Shown: positions 33,000-45,500, counted from the stretch's first letter. The stretch is DNA of 64,000 nt from Mesostigma viride (GCA_009746045.1 RPFO01001819.1:27901-91900), one strand, 5' to 3'. Notes: a model not told the origin generated them from the letters alone. Program-made: numbers and translations.

Positions 33000-33903
33000 C
33001 ATGTAGCACATAATTCTTGCTGGATGGGTGCAGGTGGGCGAAGCCGCGTAGTCGAACTAAGCTAACTCTAAGCTATCTAGTCTAGAAAATCCTAACTACA
33101 CTACTCAGCAAAGCGCCCCTTCCGCTTGGGGGGAGGGGGCTTGCCCACAGGGGCTGGCGTGTGAGCCCGGACAATTCTGCCACCTCTTCTTGTTCTGCAT
33201 AGCATGCAGTCCAAAGAAGAGAGAGGGAGTGAATGCGGTGTTCAAACTGAGCTGGGACCACTATGTAGGTCAGCCAGCAACATCTGGATGTAGTTCATGG
33301 CAGGTTTACCCAGCTTTCTAGGATTCAATGTTGTCCTTGGGGCGCGGCCAGGCCAGGTCAGAATGTGCTGCCCTCGTTCGCCAAGCCGTTGGGGGCCGGC
33401 CAGACCAAGGGCGGTATCTACCTGAGTAACCTAACTGGTGCGAGCAAGATGTCCTACAAATGCTATCCTACGCTGCCTATAATATGTAATCTCGTCCGAA
33501 ATGCGAGGCATACCCCAGGATACAAAGACTCTATAATGACCTATGCGTGGAAAACCCTACATTCAGGACCTGTCAGAGCATCCTGTAAACCGTGCCGTCT
33601 AGCTTGTGCGGCCAGTGTGTCCGTGAGTGTCCATGCCCCGGCGCCATACGTAAGCAGCGTGAGGACGAGGACCTTGAAGAGCATGCGCTTGTGGTGCTCG
33701 CCCATGCCCTTCGAGCGCCAGTAGGTGTTGAGCGAACGAAGCCTAGCCCAGGCTAGGCCGATGCGGATGTCCACATCGACCGCGGTGTCGGGGAGCATGC
33801 TCCCTAACAGTTTGAAGCGATCACGGAACGGGACCTCCGTCCCGTCTAGCAGCCGCGGCAGGGGCGGGCGACTGGAAGCCCCAATCACCATCGCCTCAGA
33901 TGA
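33000..33903 (-). pseudogene. 5'-truncated LINE: ORF2 C-terminal part and 3' UTR
   Basis: The frame 33891-33541 encodes VPFRDRFKLLGSMLPDTAVD, then SLNTYWRSKGMGEHHKRMLF and VLTLLTYGAGAWTLTDTL. This matches the region after the RT domain of LINE ORF2 (F-YLGS, LFK--VL--LLYGAE-WTLT). A stop follows at 33541, but similar coding (GVCLAFRTRLHI) continues, so it is a nonsense-mutated copy. A later Pro/Lys-rich tail near 33,110-33,160 resembles 59,160-59,220, apparently a second copy. Homology stops near 33,903, the likely 5' truncation. Confidence 0.75.
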
Positions 33904-34413
33904 GATAATTTGATGAGAAGAAGATTGATGAGATATACCAACAACTTATTCATCCAATCAAGCGATGCATACTACCAAATATGTTACTTATTCAGGACGC
34001 ATTTACCGACAACGATAAAGGTTTTTTTTTTCCGAATAATGTACTGCACACGCACACGAGTTGAGCACCACGGCCTTCGAGCAACTGTTCAAGCCATCCT
34101 AATTCCCATCGGCTTCTTGGGGTGATATCCAGAGCTCTGAGAAATAGTAGGCGCAGTGCTCAGCCGGCCGGCATGCACGCGTATCGATCCCCGATACATG
34201 GGATATTTTCCCCTCCCTGGATGAAGGCCACGAGCCACGAGGTAGCCATGGCTGACGGCGGAGCTCATAACTTTCACGTTTGAGCACCGAATTTAGCCGT
34301 GAATATCACAATCGATGCGTCTTTCTACGACGCACATGCTGATATAATTTTCCGAAGCTATTACGCAATATATACGATGAGCAAACGCCTCTCGACGCAA
34401 CGCAGCCGGCCTG
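33904..34413. other. intergenic, nothing recognised
   Basis: AT-rich sequence with a T-run at 34,023-34,031; no ORF or element end supported. Confidence 0.4.
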
Positions 34414-34888
34414 GTGGCTGCGTTCGGCAATGAAAATACGTCTGCGGCCTCGGCAACGGTGACACTAGTCGTGCACTGGTGCTCGCCCAGCCTCCCGGGC
34501 TTGCCTCGCCATCTGCATCGCCTGAACCTAACTAAGCGCAGTCGCTCTGCTGAGCCGCCCTGGGAAGAGATCACCTTTGACATCAACGCCTCCAGCTACT
34601 GGCAACGCAGCCCAGGAGCCTTCATGGACGACGTGTTTTTCGACACGCACGCCTCGCTCCTAGCCCTGTCGGTGCACCTCACGTCCCATAACCGCGGCCG
34701 CTGGCCTGGTGATGGCCAGCTTCAATGCCGACCCCGCCGAGGCTCTCCCAATCGTTCACCGCATGAATCGCCCCAAGCTCCAACGCTACGCCCTCTGCTC
34801 CCTCCTTGGACGCTCCGAAACCGCGATCTGGACTCCCTCACCGCCCCGCCCCACCTTCCCCACCGAAGCCACCATCCCGCACCCTTAA
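34414..34888 (+). pseudogene. coding remnant of unknown family, frameshifted
   Basis: A plus-strand frame reads PPWEEITFDINASSYWQRSP and SLLALSVHLTSHN; near 34,695 a different frame takes over with LVMASFNADPAEALPIVHRM and LQRYALCSLLGRSETAIWTP, ending in a stop at 34,886. Both parts look like real protein and are joined by a single shift. I do not recognise the family. The stop falls a few bases before the 26-bp palindromic motif, so an inserted element may mark the border. Confidence 0.35.
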
Positions 34889-34893
34889 ATGGT

Positions 34894-34948
34894 ACTGGTA
34901 CCTATTTCTAGTTACCAGTTTTACTGGTAACTAGAAATAGGTACCAGT
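34894..34948. repeat. perfect inverted pair of a 26-bp motif
   Basis: Two 26-bp arms (34894-34919 and 34923-34948) are exact reverse complements around a TTT loop. The motif has the form ACTGGT-N14-ACCAGT and recurs at 36590-36615 and 39026-39051. Confidence 0.95.
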
Positions 34949-36615
34949 TTTAGAACCGAGCTGGCGCGAATGCCAGAAGTAGTATCCATGATATTATTAG
35001 ATCTGCTGCTAGATCTAGATGTGTACTACAGCTTGCAACCGGACATCACTATATTTGGACAAGTGTACAGGGAGGTATGAAGTACCAAAGTACAGGGGGT
35101 ACCCAGTAAAATGGGACGAAACGTGGATGTAAAATATTGACGTGTATGCAAATTCGAGGCTATGGCGGTGCAGAAAATTGATTGGTGTAGGAGCATCGAT
35201 GCGTGGATCCGTTCCAAATTTTGTAGGCATAATTTGTACGTTATAAAAATGCTGTAGCCGCAGTCACGCAACATCTAATGATGCGCGCAGTTTTCTCGGG
35301 CTGGATTTTATTGCGGCAGGGCGCGTTTTTTGCCTGGGCGGTGATGATGGAGCTAGATCTTGTTGTTTGACGTCGTATCATGGGGTGTTTCGCCACGAAT
35401 AGTTTTTATATATTGTGTTTCGCATATTCCATTAGCGCTCATTGGCCGGGAAAGTCGCGAGGCACCTTCTTGCCTCCGGCGTGCTAACTCCCGCAAGACC
35501 CATAATTTGCGGTTTCGACCTGGCGCAGTTTAGTATCCCAGCGTCGGCCATCGACAAGGTAAAGCTGTTCTATCGTTCGGTAAGTAATCTTGGACCTGTA
35601 ATAAAAAATTTGATAGGCTTAAAGTCACTATTTTACTACTCTATGGATTGGTCAATGGTGGTTGTTGCACACAACCACTGCGATCAGTTTTTCATCCGTT
35701 TTCTTCATGATTAGCCGTGTTTACACCAAATATACGAAAATAACGATTGATATAACATTTAGAAAAGTGGTTTATGGTATCACGATGGTTTTTACTGCCT
35801 AAGAACTTCAAGACAGTTGGTATTCTGACCTGTTTTAGGTTGGCCTTTTTGCTTTGCTAGTATGGGAAGCCTGCGCCATTGTGCAGTCACTCCATGTAAC
35901 AAGCATGGAAGCCCCAGTGCCTTGCTGGCATAAAATACAATGTCAGTGCATTGTCTCTATATTCTTTCACTTCGGCCATGCACGTGGAGGTCGTTTCTAA
36001 TGTTTTGGATGCATGTGTAACACAGCCCCTTGCACCCCCTTGCTACATGTGCACTTGGGCCTTGGTGGCATAGTGTCATACTTACTATTAGCCCTTGCTA
36101 GCTACCATATGGTTTTATTTCTTCACACCAACATGAAATATAGTTGAAGCCGCACGTTAGTGATGATTTGAGCTATACATGGCAACATGTAAAGCTCAAA
36201 GATCACCACTACCGTGACAATGCCTCTTGTTGCTGTGTTGTTCAGCTTCGTACGATTAGCAGCTAATATAATCAAGCCCAGCATAAAATGAGCTTCAACT
36301 AGCATTGTCACCATGCTAGGCCTTTTGGAACACGCTTATTAGAGCATCGCCATGTGAGAAAAATGAGCATGTGGTAGTTAGTGTGTTGGCTATAGTCTTC
36401 GCCCTTGTACCATGCCATGATACGTAGGAGTGCAGCTGTCCATTGGCGTTGTGATCTATGTTTGGATGCTATAGTGCATGTTCTGTAGGCTGGGATTGAT
36501 GAAACTATGCATGCCTTGCCATCTATGATGTTTTTTGACGATGTGGACTAGGAAACTTGCCTTGTAATGATAGCAATTGTACCAAGGAAACTGGTCCCTA
36601 TTTTTAGTCACCAGT
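34923..36615. mobile_element. possible DNA element bounded by 26-bp inverted repeats
   Basis: The ends ACTGGTAACTAGAAATAGG (left) and the motif at 36590-36615 (right) are inverted copies matching at 23 of 26 positions. No clear target duplication and no transposase were found. An exon-like stretch near 35,435-35,558 (LLASGVLTPARPIICGFDLA, donor GACAAG/GTAAAG) may be captured host sequence. The rest, about 35,700-36,580, holds no recognisable feature. Confidence 0.4.
36590..36615. repeat. 26-bp motif, third copy
   Basis: ACTGGTCCCTATTTTTAG then TCACCAGT. Same length and same ACTGGT/ACCAGT borders as the pair at 34894-34948. Confidence 0.9.
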
Positions 36616-36801
36616 TATTTTTAGATCTGCCTGATGGGTCCCTGGGACAACCTCCGGTGTCAGTGTTCAGTAGCCATGCCCAGCTACCTGTGCAACTGCC
36701 TTTACGAGGCCAGGGTCAACTTCACCGTCTAAACGTCCAATAATGCATGATAAGTGTGTCATGTCTCGCACCCAGCGCCCCCCCCTGGGGGGGGTCCTTA
36801 A

Positions 36802-38885
36802 CCCTTCAACTGTCAAAACTCGAACCACGAGAACGGACTGAGTTTGGGTATCTTTGTGCGCCTGAGAGTAACTAGCCAAATAACATTTTCTGGCCCACCC
36901 TTGGAACCAAGCATGCTTTTATATCAAATAATGTTTGGGAATTTTGGTTGGTCACATATCCATGCCCTACACCTGCTAAAAATAGCACCCCCCTCAGGGG
37001 GGTACAGTGCACATGGGGTTGGAGACATATATAATGCATTATCGACCATTTACACAAATCAGTTGGCCCTGGCCTTTTAAAGGCAGGTTATTATAATCAT
37101 AGACATGCCATCAATCCATTCACAACATGAAATGTCACAAAACTGTGGACGCTAGCTACAAAATGGCCAAAGCCAGCTGGCACCGTTATAACGGTGCCAG
37201 CTGGCAGGGGTATAAATGGTAGCATAACAACACAAAACTTTATTCCAATTGGCATGAAACAACAAGGGATGCCCAATTGGGCATCATGCACCATACCCAG
37301 GTGATAAAACAAGAGACCATGCCATATAACACATGCCAACATGCCGCAAGGGGCCAAAATGGCACTAGCGCGCGCGTGCGGTATACATAGCGCAAGACTA
37401 GCCAAGGGTGTAGCTAACTGTCAATTGGGCTACCTGGCTATGTGCCAAACTACGGATTGCGCCTCTGGGTGCGCAGATCCTGCCTCCTACAAGGCCCTGT
37501 CAGCTGGGTGCCAGCTGCCAACGTGCGGGTCGTGCGGCCATTGGCCTCAGCCCATGCGCGGCCAGCCGGGCTGCGGGCTGACAAGGGCTGCATGGCACGC
37601 TGGCGGCGGGCGTTGTCGTCGTCGAGGCCAGCCACTGGCCCAGCGTGGAAGCTGAGATAAGCCAGCATATAAGACACAAGACCATGCTAAAAAATAGGTG
37701 AAAGGCTCATTAATCAAGGCCTCAAGCGCGCGTCAAAGGGGTGGCAAGGAGCTACATCACTAACCCACCCGATGAATGACAAAACACCTCCACGTTCTTT
37801 GCAACAATAAAGTAAACAAAATGAACAAGTTGGTAATGCTTCCATGCAAACAGGTATTGGGTATCTCCATGTTTGTCACATGCAATGGATGCAAAATCAG
37901 AAGGTGGGCGTTGGCCAGCAAAACAAGAAGCCATGCCTAAAACTGGTCAGAAAAGAACTTGTCTCGGGCTGTTTGAGCCAGGAAAAGCATTGGTTGGGTA
38001 ATCACCTTTACCATATTACTAACCAATACCAACCGTTATCACGCTATTTCCGTTGCAGCCTCAGCTAACAGCGACCAAACATGGTCCAAAATCTGCTTGA
38101 CCTGATGGTATTCCACAACTATGACAAGCCGATGCGTAGAGGGAGCAAAACAACAAAATGACAATCACAAGCCCTCGATTATAACCCTGATATTAGTTAT
38201 AAACGATAATACAACCATATACGGTTAACGGAACACGCTAGGAGGCTAGAACGTACCAGGTCGGAACAGCAGATTACCTTTCCTGCGGGAGCCAGCACGC
38301 CCGATTCATGGACGTAGCCTCGAGCCTTTCCTGGCTGCCAATTCTAGCAAATCTGGTTGGGAACGACGTCAAAGGTTTATCCATGCGCAAATACCTCGAA
38401 AATTTCCGCCTAGCAACATGCAGCACTCGCACTGTCACCGCCTGGCCGCTGACATGATTTGCTGCGCCAACCAGCACCCCGATGACCCATCTACGCATCT
38501 TCAAACGTTCCATGGCTGGGGATAAAACGTTTTTAGGACTTGAAAATCATGCCTACAAAATTTGAGTCCATTATGTCAAGCCATTCTCTCGTACCAGTCA
38601 GTTGTGTGCACCGCCATAGCCGTGCGCGTCAATATTTTTCATGCACGTCGGTCCCGTTGGACCATGGTAACCCCCTAACTTTGCTCAAGCATATCTCCCT
38701 GGCCAGGTGTCCAAAATACGGTCTGAATAGCGCCAGGCATAGCTTACGTCTAGATCTTTCGATCCCCCCAGGTTTGACCGTTAAATTATTATTGGCGCGG
38801 CGCCTGGTTCTGCCACAAACTCAGTCCGTTAGAGTGGCGCGAGTTCAACTGGCGCCACGAAAACGGACTCAGTACAGTTTAAGGG
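36802..38885. mobile_element. TTAA element, family 2, copy 2 (2,084 bp)
   Basis: Flanked by TTAA (36798-36801 and 38886-38889). Near-identical to 12196-14278 over its full length, with scattered substitutions and small indels, including the 34-bp perfect palindrome (37172-37205). No transposase. Confidence 0.92.
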
Positions 38886-39025
38886 TTAATATGTACCCAT
38901 AGGACAGTGCAACATGACCAATGGCATGACCCCCAAGTAACTATATATATGTGTGTGCTTTGGTCCCAACATGGATAGTAAAATTGTTATTAGGTTGGTT
39001 TGTGGACCTTATAATGCAAAGTGCA

Positions 39026-39051
39026 ACTGGTAACTACTTTTAGGAACCAGT
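39026..39051. repeat. 26-bp motif, fourth copy (inverted)
   Basis: ACTGGTAACTACTTTTAG then GAACCAGT. Lies just upstream of the LINE ORF1 region. Confidence 0.85.
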
Positions 39052-39116
39052 TGGACACCATCCAAGGGTTAAGGAAGCTTTCGAGCAACACGTGACCCCC
39101 CAAGGTTGCCGCAGAT

Positions 39117-39937
39117 GTGGCGGCAGTTGGAGGCACGCTGGCTGCTGAGCTTCCCACCATCCCCACCGCCACCGCCACCCTCCTCGCCTCCCCCCCCCCG
39201 GCCCCCCCTCCGCCTCCACCGACTCCATCACCGCCCAGCTCCGCGACATCGACCAGCGCCTCAAGGATAACGCAATCGCTATCGAGGTCCTGCAGAACAC
39301 CGCCGGCCTCACCGCCCAGGCCGTGAAGGCCATTGCCGCCAAGCCAGCCCCTGCTGGCCTGGCCGGCTATGCTCCTCCCATCACGACCTGGGCGGACATG
39401 CTTAAGCAACATACCACCTCCACCACCTCCGCCGTCGCAGCCCAGCTCCAACGGCAGACGCTTGACCTCCGCGAGGAGGCCGGGCTCGCCAAGCGCAGCC
39501 TCAACGTCATCGTCAAGAACTTCGACATGGAGGAAGGTGAGAATTCCGAGAAGCTTGCACGTGCGTTTGAGAGCAAAATCCTTGCACGCATGGGCCTCCT
39601 TGGTGAGATTAAGCTGACCGCCCACCGCCTCCCCCGCCCGCGGGGTAAGGCCGTGGCGCCTCCGCTTCTTCTCATCTTTGAGAGCCCAGCGGACAAGATT
39701 TCGTTTCTCAGACGCCGCAAGCGGCTCGAGAAGACTCACTTCACCCTTGACGACGACTTGACCCTGGCGCAGCAACAACGGCGACGGGAGCTATGGCCGA
39801 CCTACCTCCAGCTCCGGCAGACCAAGGCGGGCCAGCCGGTGTACTGGAAGGGGGCGGCCATCTACGTCGGCCACAAGCCCTGGCACGCGACCCCCTCGAC
39901 CACCGCGGCCCCAGCGACCCCAGAAGCCCCAGCCTAG
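39117..39937 (+). CDS. LINE ORF1-type RNA-binding protein (5' broken)
   Basis: The frame ending at 39937 reads DIDQRLKDNAIAIEVLQNTA (coiled-coil-like), then ITTWADMLKQ, SLNVIVKNFDMEEGENSEKL, LLLIFESPADKISFLRRRKR and LDDDLTLAQQQRRRELWPTY. This is the RRM-like ORF1 pattern of many L1-type LINEs (NVIV-NF, then the strand with RRRK, then DDLT--Q--RR-L-P). It normally binds element RNA as a chaperone. The frame is open from about 39,215; upstream coding (AAVGGTLAAELP, Pro-rich) is in another frame separated by C-runs. A Gly-His-Lys-Pro tail and stop TAG close it. No ORF2 follows. Confidence 0.75.
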
Positions 39938-40376
39938 GGGAATACATCAGCAGTAGTGTAGAATAGTTAGACAGTGGCCTTGTACATGCCCGCCTACTCC
40001 AGGCACTATACCAGCTTAGGCCTAGCCTTTTATAGTCATGTACATGTGTGCCTATGATGAGCCACCCCCCAGATGATGCCTAGCTTTATTTAATTATGCA
40101 GTGCCCATGCAGGGAGTCACTCCCTGCTGAGAAGCTATGCCCTAGCTCTCTCTTGTATAGCTATGCTGATATTCCCCACCTATGACGGGCTCCCCTTATT
40201 AGCTGGGAGTTGCCCAAGACTCTGGGTGGTGCAGGTGCCCTAGGGCACCTAGAGCAAGTGTTGTCTACATTCCCACGGTCCTTGCAGGAAGTAGCTTAGA
40301 ATGTATTATAGGCCATATGCCCCTTCTCTGGGCTATGTGCTACATATACTCCCAACGGAGTTATGTTCCTAATTAA
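39938..40376 (+). mobile_element. LINE 3' UTR following ORF1 directly
   Basis: Bases 40225-40376 match a second copy at 58646-58801 (GGTGGTGCAGGTGCCC... to CAACGGAG(T)-ATGTT), which ends in an AATTAATTAA tail and is a 5'-truncated LINE insertion. The copy here also ends with AATTAATTAATG. ORF1 plus 3' UTR without ORF2 makes this a non-autonomous derivative. Confidence 0.75.
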
Positions 40377-40379
40377 TTA

Positions 40380-41067
40380 ATGGGATATTTTGCATGAGGC
40401 AAACAAGCCATAGACGGACATTATCGATACGAAAGCCCGTAGGACAAACCTGGAAATGCAAGCCTATATAGCATATTGAGATGGTTGCATGTCGCTGTGA
40501 AGTATCGAGAAGCCAAGTGCTGCAAATAACCTCTGATCCTAGCTAGGGCGCTCAAGAATTTGCAGCTGTTGCAGTTGGTTGGAGACCCATCTAGGGTCCA
40601 CATGGGTCCTCAGAGATAGAGGATCTTGTACAGATTACTACAATATACTTTATTGTAGTATTGGGCCAATGGCTGTACTTCACTAGTACTCGCCAATGGG
40701 ATAACGCCACGTAGAATATGTGGGCGTCTCCCAGGCCTCCACGTCACCGGCTGGTCAAGGGCCGGTGTAGTACTGTCAATAGGACTGAGCCGACTATCGG
40801 CCTATTATGTATGCGCATCTGCCTTGGTACCTCCTAGAGGATTCTAGAAGTATCTAACACGCGGCATGCACTGAACTACACGGAATGCATGTCCACGTAG
40901 GATATTCAGCAAGACTGATGAAGGTGCCAAGCGCAATAGAATATATGCGCAACGAAGACGAATTATGCAGCAACGACAATAACGTATGAGAACAATAAAC
41001 ACAACGTTCATTTCATGCTTTCTGATTTACATCGCATTCCATTTATTTGCAACTTGTATTCATTGCA
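40380..41067. other. leader or 5' flank of copia-2
   Basis: No ORF. It precedes the copia-2 gag start at 41068 and may contain that element's 5' LTR and leader, but no matching 3' LTR was found, so borders are unknown. Confidence 0.4.
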
Positions 41068-41112
41068 ATGTCTTCGGACGACAATCTTTCAGAGCAGAGG
41101 TCTGGCCCTGGT

Positions 41113-41809
41113 AGTTAACGTTCTTCGCACACGCAATGTGAAGGATATGGTTGCAATGCAGCAATGTGTGAATATGGTTGGAAACGGAGCTTTGTTAAAT
41201 CGGATAATGTTTACAGCGCTCAACACTTGAGGCTTGCACACGAGCTTGCCAAGTCAAGGCACAACACGTGAGGCGGGCTCGCAAGAGATATCCATTTGGC
41301 ACTGGCCTATTGTTTATATACTTGTGCACTGTGCTTGCTAGTCCTGAGCAGCCTAGGAGGCCTGCTCAGTAATAACACTCCCGGTACAGTATTCACTACC
41401 TGTACAGCGCCCAGCTCCTATACAGTAGGTCTGCCATACAGGCACAGTGACCACAGAGTACAGTCACCACAGTGATTATTGCATCTGCACCTAGAAGTCC
41501 AGGACTAAGCCTGCGGTACCAACAGACCACAGGTTAAGGTTCCTATTTCCTGCGTACGACGTATTAATCCAATACCGTCGTAGGTACAGCACCTAATTCC
41601 TGTCAGCCCAGGAATTACTGTCGACCCCATATGTCGTCGGCAAATATTCACGTCCGACTTAGAAGAACAGCCGGCTCGCGCTCGCGCGCGACCGGGAAGT
41701 CGGAACGCCATAACTTTCTTGATACTTGTCGGAATGAACTCGTTCCGGTGCCGCTGGAATCGCAGAGATATGCCGAATCAGGATCACGCCAATGCGCTTG
41801 GCGTTAACT
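41113..41809 (-). repeat. copia-1 3' LTR (697 bp)
   Basis: Near-identical to 48446-49141. Contains CTGAGCAGCCTAGGAGGCC and several CTGTACAG/GTACAG words. Terminal inverted bases AGTTAACG/CGTTAACT. Confidence 0.93.
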
Positions 41810-41830
41810 CCAATCCTTTCTTTTCTTGAG
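41810..41830 (-). other. copia-1 polypurine tract
   Basis: Next to the 3' LTR the minus strand reads CAAGAAAAGAAAGGATTGG and then the LTR start AGTTAACG. Purine-rich and at the expected place, it fixes the minus orientation. Confidence 0.7.
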
Positions 41831-42555
41831 CTGTAGCAGCTCACACAAGTCTACATACAAACACACACAATGGGTACTGGATATCCTCCCCAGACTACAA
41901 GTCACAACCCGCTGGGCATGACAGTCAGCTTGGATTCCTTATTATATGTACATAGCACCCATACTGGCTCAGGAGCACAAACAAATTACAATGAGTCCCT
42001 ATCCCTTCACGGGAGGCTCGTTGTGTTACCCATGTACAAGAGGTTGGCCAACTGTGGCAGCCCATAGGTGTTCAGTTAAGAACTTGAGAAGTATGTACAA
42101 CCTTCAGGACCTTAGGCGAAACCCCACAGATCACCCACAACAGCTCATCAGAAAACATTGCTGACCCCCAGACGGGAGTCGGCGCCGGTCTGCTGCCCCT
42201 TATCGAACCAGACACAACATCTACGCGAAGCACATGCAAAACACAAGCTCCTACTCGTTCCAACCGTGGAAAATCAGGGGACCTGTCGCCACCTCACCAG
42301 CATGGTGGATGGGTCAGCCAGTCCGTGAAACTCCGCCTTAAGACGGCACCAGGGAATCGAACCCCGCCCACAAACCACAGATCTGGGGAAACCTCAGACT
42401 GAGATGAAAACCCCAGATAGACATCTCTCCATCAGAGACAATGTCAGACATTCCCACACCAGAGACATGTCTCACCCCTCAAGGTGTGCTCAGGATTATG
42501 TACAATCAAGCTCCCAGCCTGATATCCAGAGACTTAAGCACCCAGCTCTCAGCTT
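41831..42555. other. copia-1 sequence between pol stop and polypurine tract
   Basis: About 0.7 kb without a supported ORF. It includes a hairpin TGAGCTGTAGCAGCTCA near 41,828. Unusually long for a copia 3' non-coding region. Confidence 0.6.
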
Positions 42556-45500
42556 TTAGACAGATAGACCGACTTGACAGTCAGCATTCATGAGCTTCCT
42601 CAGTACATTGTACTGGGCTGGGGCCTTGTGTGGCAGCTTTGTCAATGCATCAGCAGGGTTCTCCTCGCCAGGGATATGCTTCAAGTCAACCAAACTGGCC
42701 AACTCCTTCAGCAACAAATAATCCAGGTCCCGGCTCCTGGCCAGCTGCTTGTGAACAAACTGGACCATACCCATGCTGTCTGTTAGCAACAACGTCTCCA
42801 TCTGCAAGGTCCAAGGGGTAACTGAAGCCAGCTCCAGCATTAACTCCTTTATGTACAGGCTGGACTGGATCCCCTCGCATATGGCCCTGCATTCTGCCAC
42901 ATCTGAACTGATACAGACCCTCTTCTGCAGTCTGCTGTACCAGCTGAACAAACTTGCCCTGCTCTGATAAAAAGCAAACAGAGCAGCAGATCTCCCCCTG
43001 ACCTTGGTAACCTGGCGAGCATCCATGGAACTGTCAACAAAGATCTCCAAGGTGATAGGCTGGGCAAAGTCAATCCCAGACAAAATCAGATCAGGGGTAC
43101 TCTCCACCAACCGGGCTATGACTCGAGGCTTCTCATCCTCAAGCACCTCATCAGGCATTCTGCTATGGACCATCAAAGACGGACCACAGATGCTGGCAAA
43201 CCAGGCCCACATGCCTCTCAACTCAGGTCCTGCAGCCTGGGTGATCTTCTCTGGCAAGGCCTTCACAATGGTCTGTTTATAATCTCCTCCAGCCTGAAGC
43301 CTGATACTCCACTCCCCGTCCCTCCTGAACAGGGTAGCCTGCATTCCACAGAACACTACAGGCTTGTTGGGCTCCTGCCACAGCTCCTTGCCCAGTGAAA
43401 ACTTGCCACTGATGACAGGAATAAACTTCTTCAGCCAGGTCGTGGGGGCTAGCAAATGCAGATCATCTCCATGCAAACTAGCATACACTGGCAGACCCTC
43501 CCATTGGGCCAGCAGCAAACAGGGATCAACTGAAGACACTCTCAAGCCACACTCACTGATCAGAGCTTCCTGCAGCGTGAGTCTCCAGATGATTGGGCTC
43601 GACCTGAGTCCTTCCAGGCCCTTCAGAATAACCAGGAATTGTTGATGCAGCTCCAGCTTCCAGATGGCAGGCACCTCAACACAGTAAGGCTCATCCTGCT
43701 TCCACACCCTCCTGGCCACTTCTGGATCAGATTTTAAAAATGCCCTCTTGAAGTCCAGCAGCACTGATGACATAGCTGCTCCCCTGTTCAGCAACCCCAC
43801 GTAGAGACATAGCAAAATTCTCCATGTGTCGTGTAGCATCCCTGGCGTGTATAGCTCCTCTCCTGGCAGACTCCCCGTGCCGTGATACTCATTCAGGACA
43901 GGCCTGACATGGGGCACTGATACCTCATCCACAACCTTCCTCTTCAGCACAAATCTCAAAGCAAGCTTCCTTGATGCTGGGGGACGTCTGTCTGTTGGTG
44001 CAGCACACTCAAACTGCAACCACTCCTCCAATGCCTTGGAGAAGGCGAGCTTCCAAGCCTCAAACAAAGTAGGCGAGCTCATCTCTTGGACCAGCTGGTC
44101 ATATGTCAAAGGAGAGTGTGCAGCAAGGCTCCTGTGAGTTATGCCAATACTGCTGGGGTGCAACACAGCTGGAATAACCAAACTGGCCGCTGGGGGCACC
44201 TCCCCTTCATCCCATTTTACACCCTTGACCGGCTTGGCCCTGCACCTGACTGGAAATGTTGTCCTGAAATTTTCTAGGGGAATCATCCCCCAGCCATCTC
44301 TTCTCAGAGCTGTAGCTCTGATAGAAATCCCAGGATTGCCCAGAAAATTCTGACCCAAAATCACAGGGCCATCATAGTCCTCTAGGACAAGGAAGGTCAC
44401 ATCCACACCCATGACAGGGGCAGTAACCTCTCCCAACACCCTTAGATGCGTCCTACCACTGAAATCAGACACCCAGGGGCAACTTGGTTCTCCGACCAGC
44501 AGTTCTCCTGTATGCTGAGGTCCCATGACAGAAACCTGTGCATTGGTATCTATCTCCATGGCAGCTACCTCAGGTTCATCCAACTGGACAAGCTTGGACA
44601 CCTTAGGCTCCTTCTTGGCTCTTTGCAAAGCCTGTACAATATCTGATAGACGCACACCCCTAGGCCTGGTGTCGGGCCGTTCCGGAGGTGCAGCCTGTCC
44701 GCCTGCTTGCCCAACCACCGTATGTGAAGGTACCCCAGGGGCCGGGCCAGGGTCACCCTGAGGGCTCGATACAGCTGTAGCACCCTGATCAGGAAGCTCC
44801 ACGTCACCCCCGCCTTGTACACCAGCGGGCACCTGGAAGAGGTCTCCTTGATTACCTCCCCGGGGACGGATCTTTGACCAGGACAGACGGTGCACTGCTT
44901 GGGAGCCATCAATGGCCACCCAGCACTTATGGCCAGCGGCTTCTACTCGGGTCACCACCCCATCATGCCAGCTGCCACGTTTCCCTGGAAAGCTTGGTTC
45001 CTTCCACACAACAACCTGTTGTCCAACGTTAGGTTCTAGGACACTCCAGCCCTTGTCTTTCTGCCTCAGCTTGAGGAACTTGGCCTCTAGCTTCTCCTTC
45101 CATGCCTGCTCAGCATCAGCTGGCAGCATCCTGGTATGCAGCATAAGAGGATTGATGGCAATGTCACCAAAGAACATGGGAGTCCTCAGGTTCAGCCTGT
45201 CCTCCACAGAACGTAGCCATGCAGATGTCACAATGGCAGATGACGTCCTTGGAATCCTCTCCACCAGCAGCACAGTCTTGATCTCTTGGATGGCTCTCTC
45301 CACCACCCCTTGCTGGCCGTGGCTCTCCCTGGGTGTAATCAGCAACTCTGGAAACTCTGGCAGGTTCTCACAGCACTCAAACTGAATGTCACACTGCAAC
45401 AACTCCAACCCAGGGTACCTGCTCCTTGTCAACTTCAGAGCAGCAATCAATGTAGGCTTCTCCATGTCAGGCAGGATCTCTAGGGTCTTGTACTTGGTAT

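Noticed and set aside
41113-41809. LTR with GTTAACG/CGTTAAC ends as another TTAA transposon
   Set aside because: Two near-identical copies flank a pol gene, share a 5-bp CTGGT duplication and have a polypurine tract, so it is an LTR.
42346-42368. Minus-strand GGTTCGATTCC with a T-arm-like stem, as in a tRNA or SINE B box
   Set aside because: No matching A box, acceptor stem or anticodon arm could be placed; treated as chance within copia-1.
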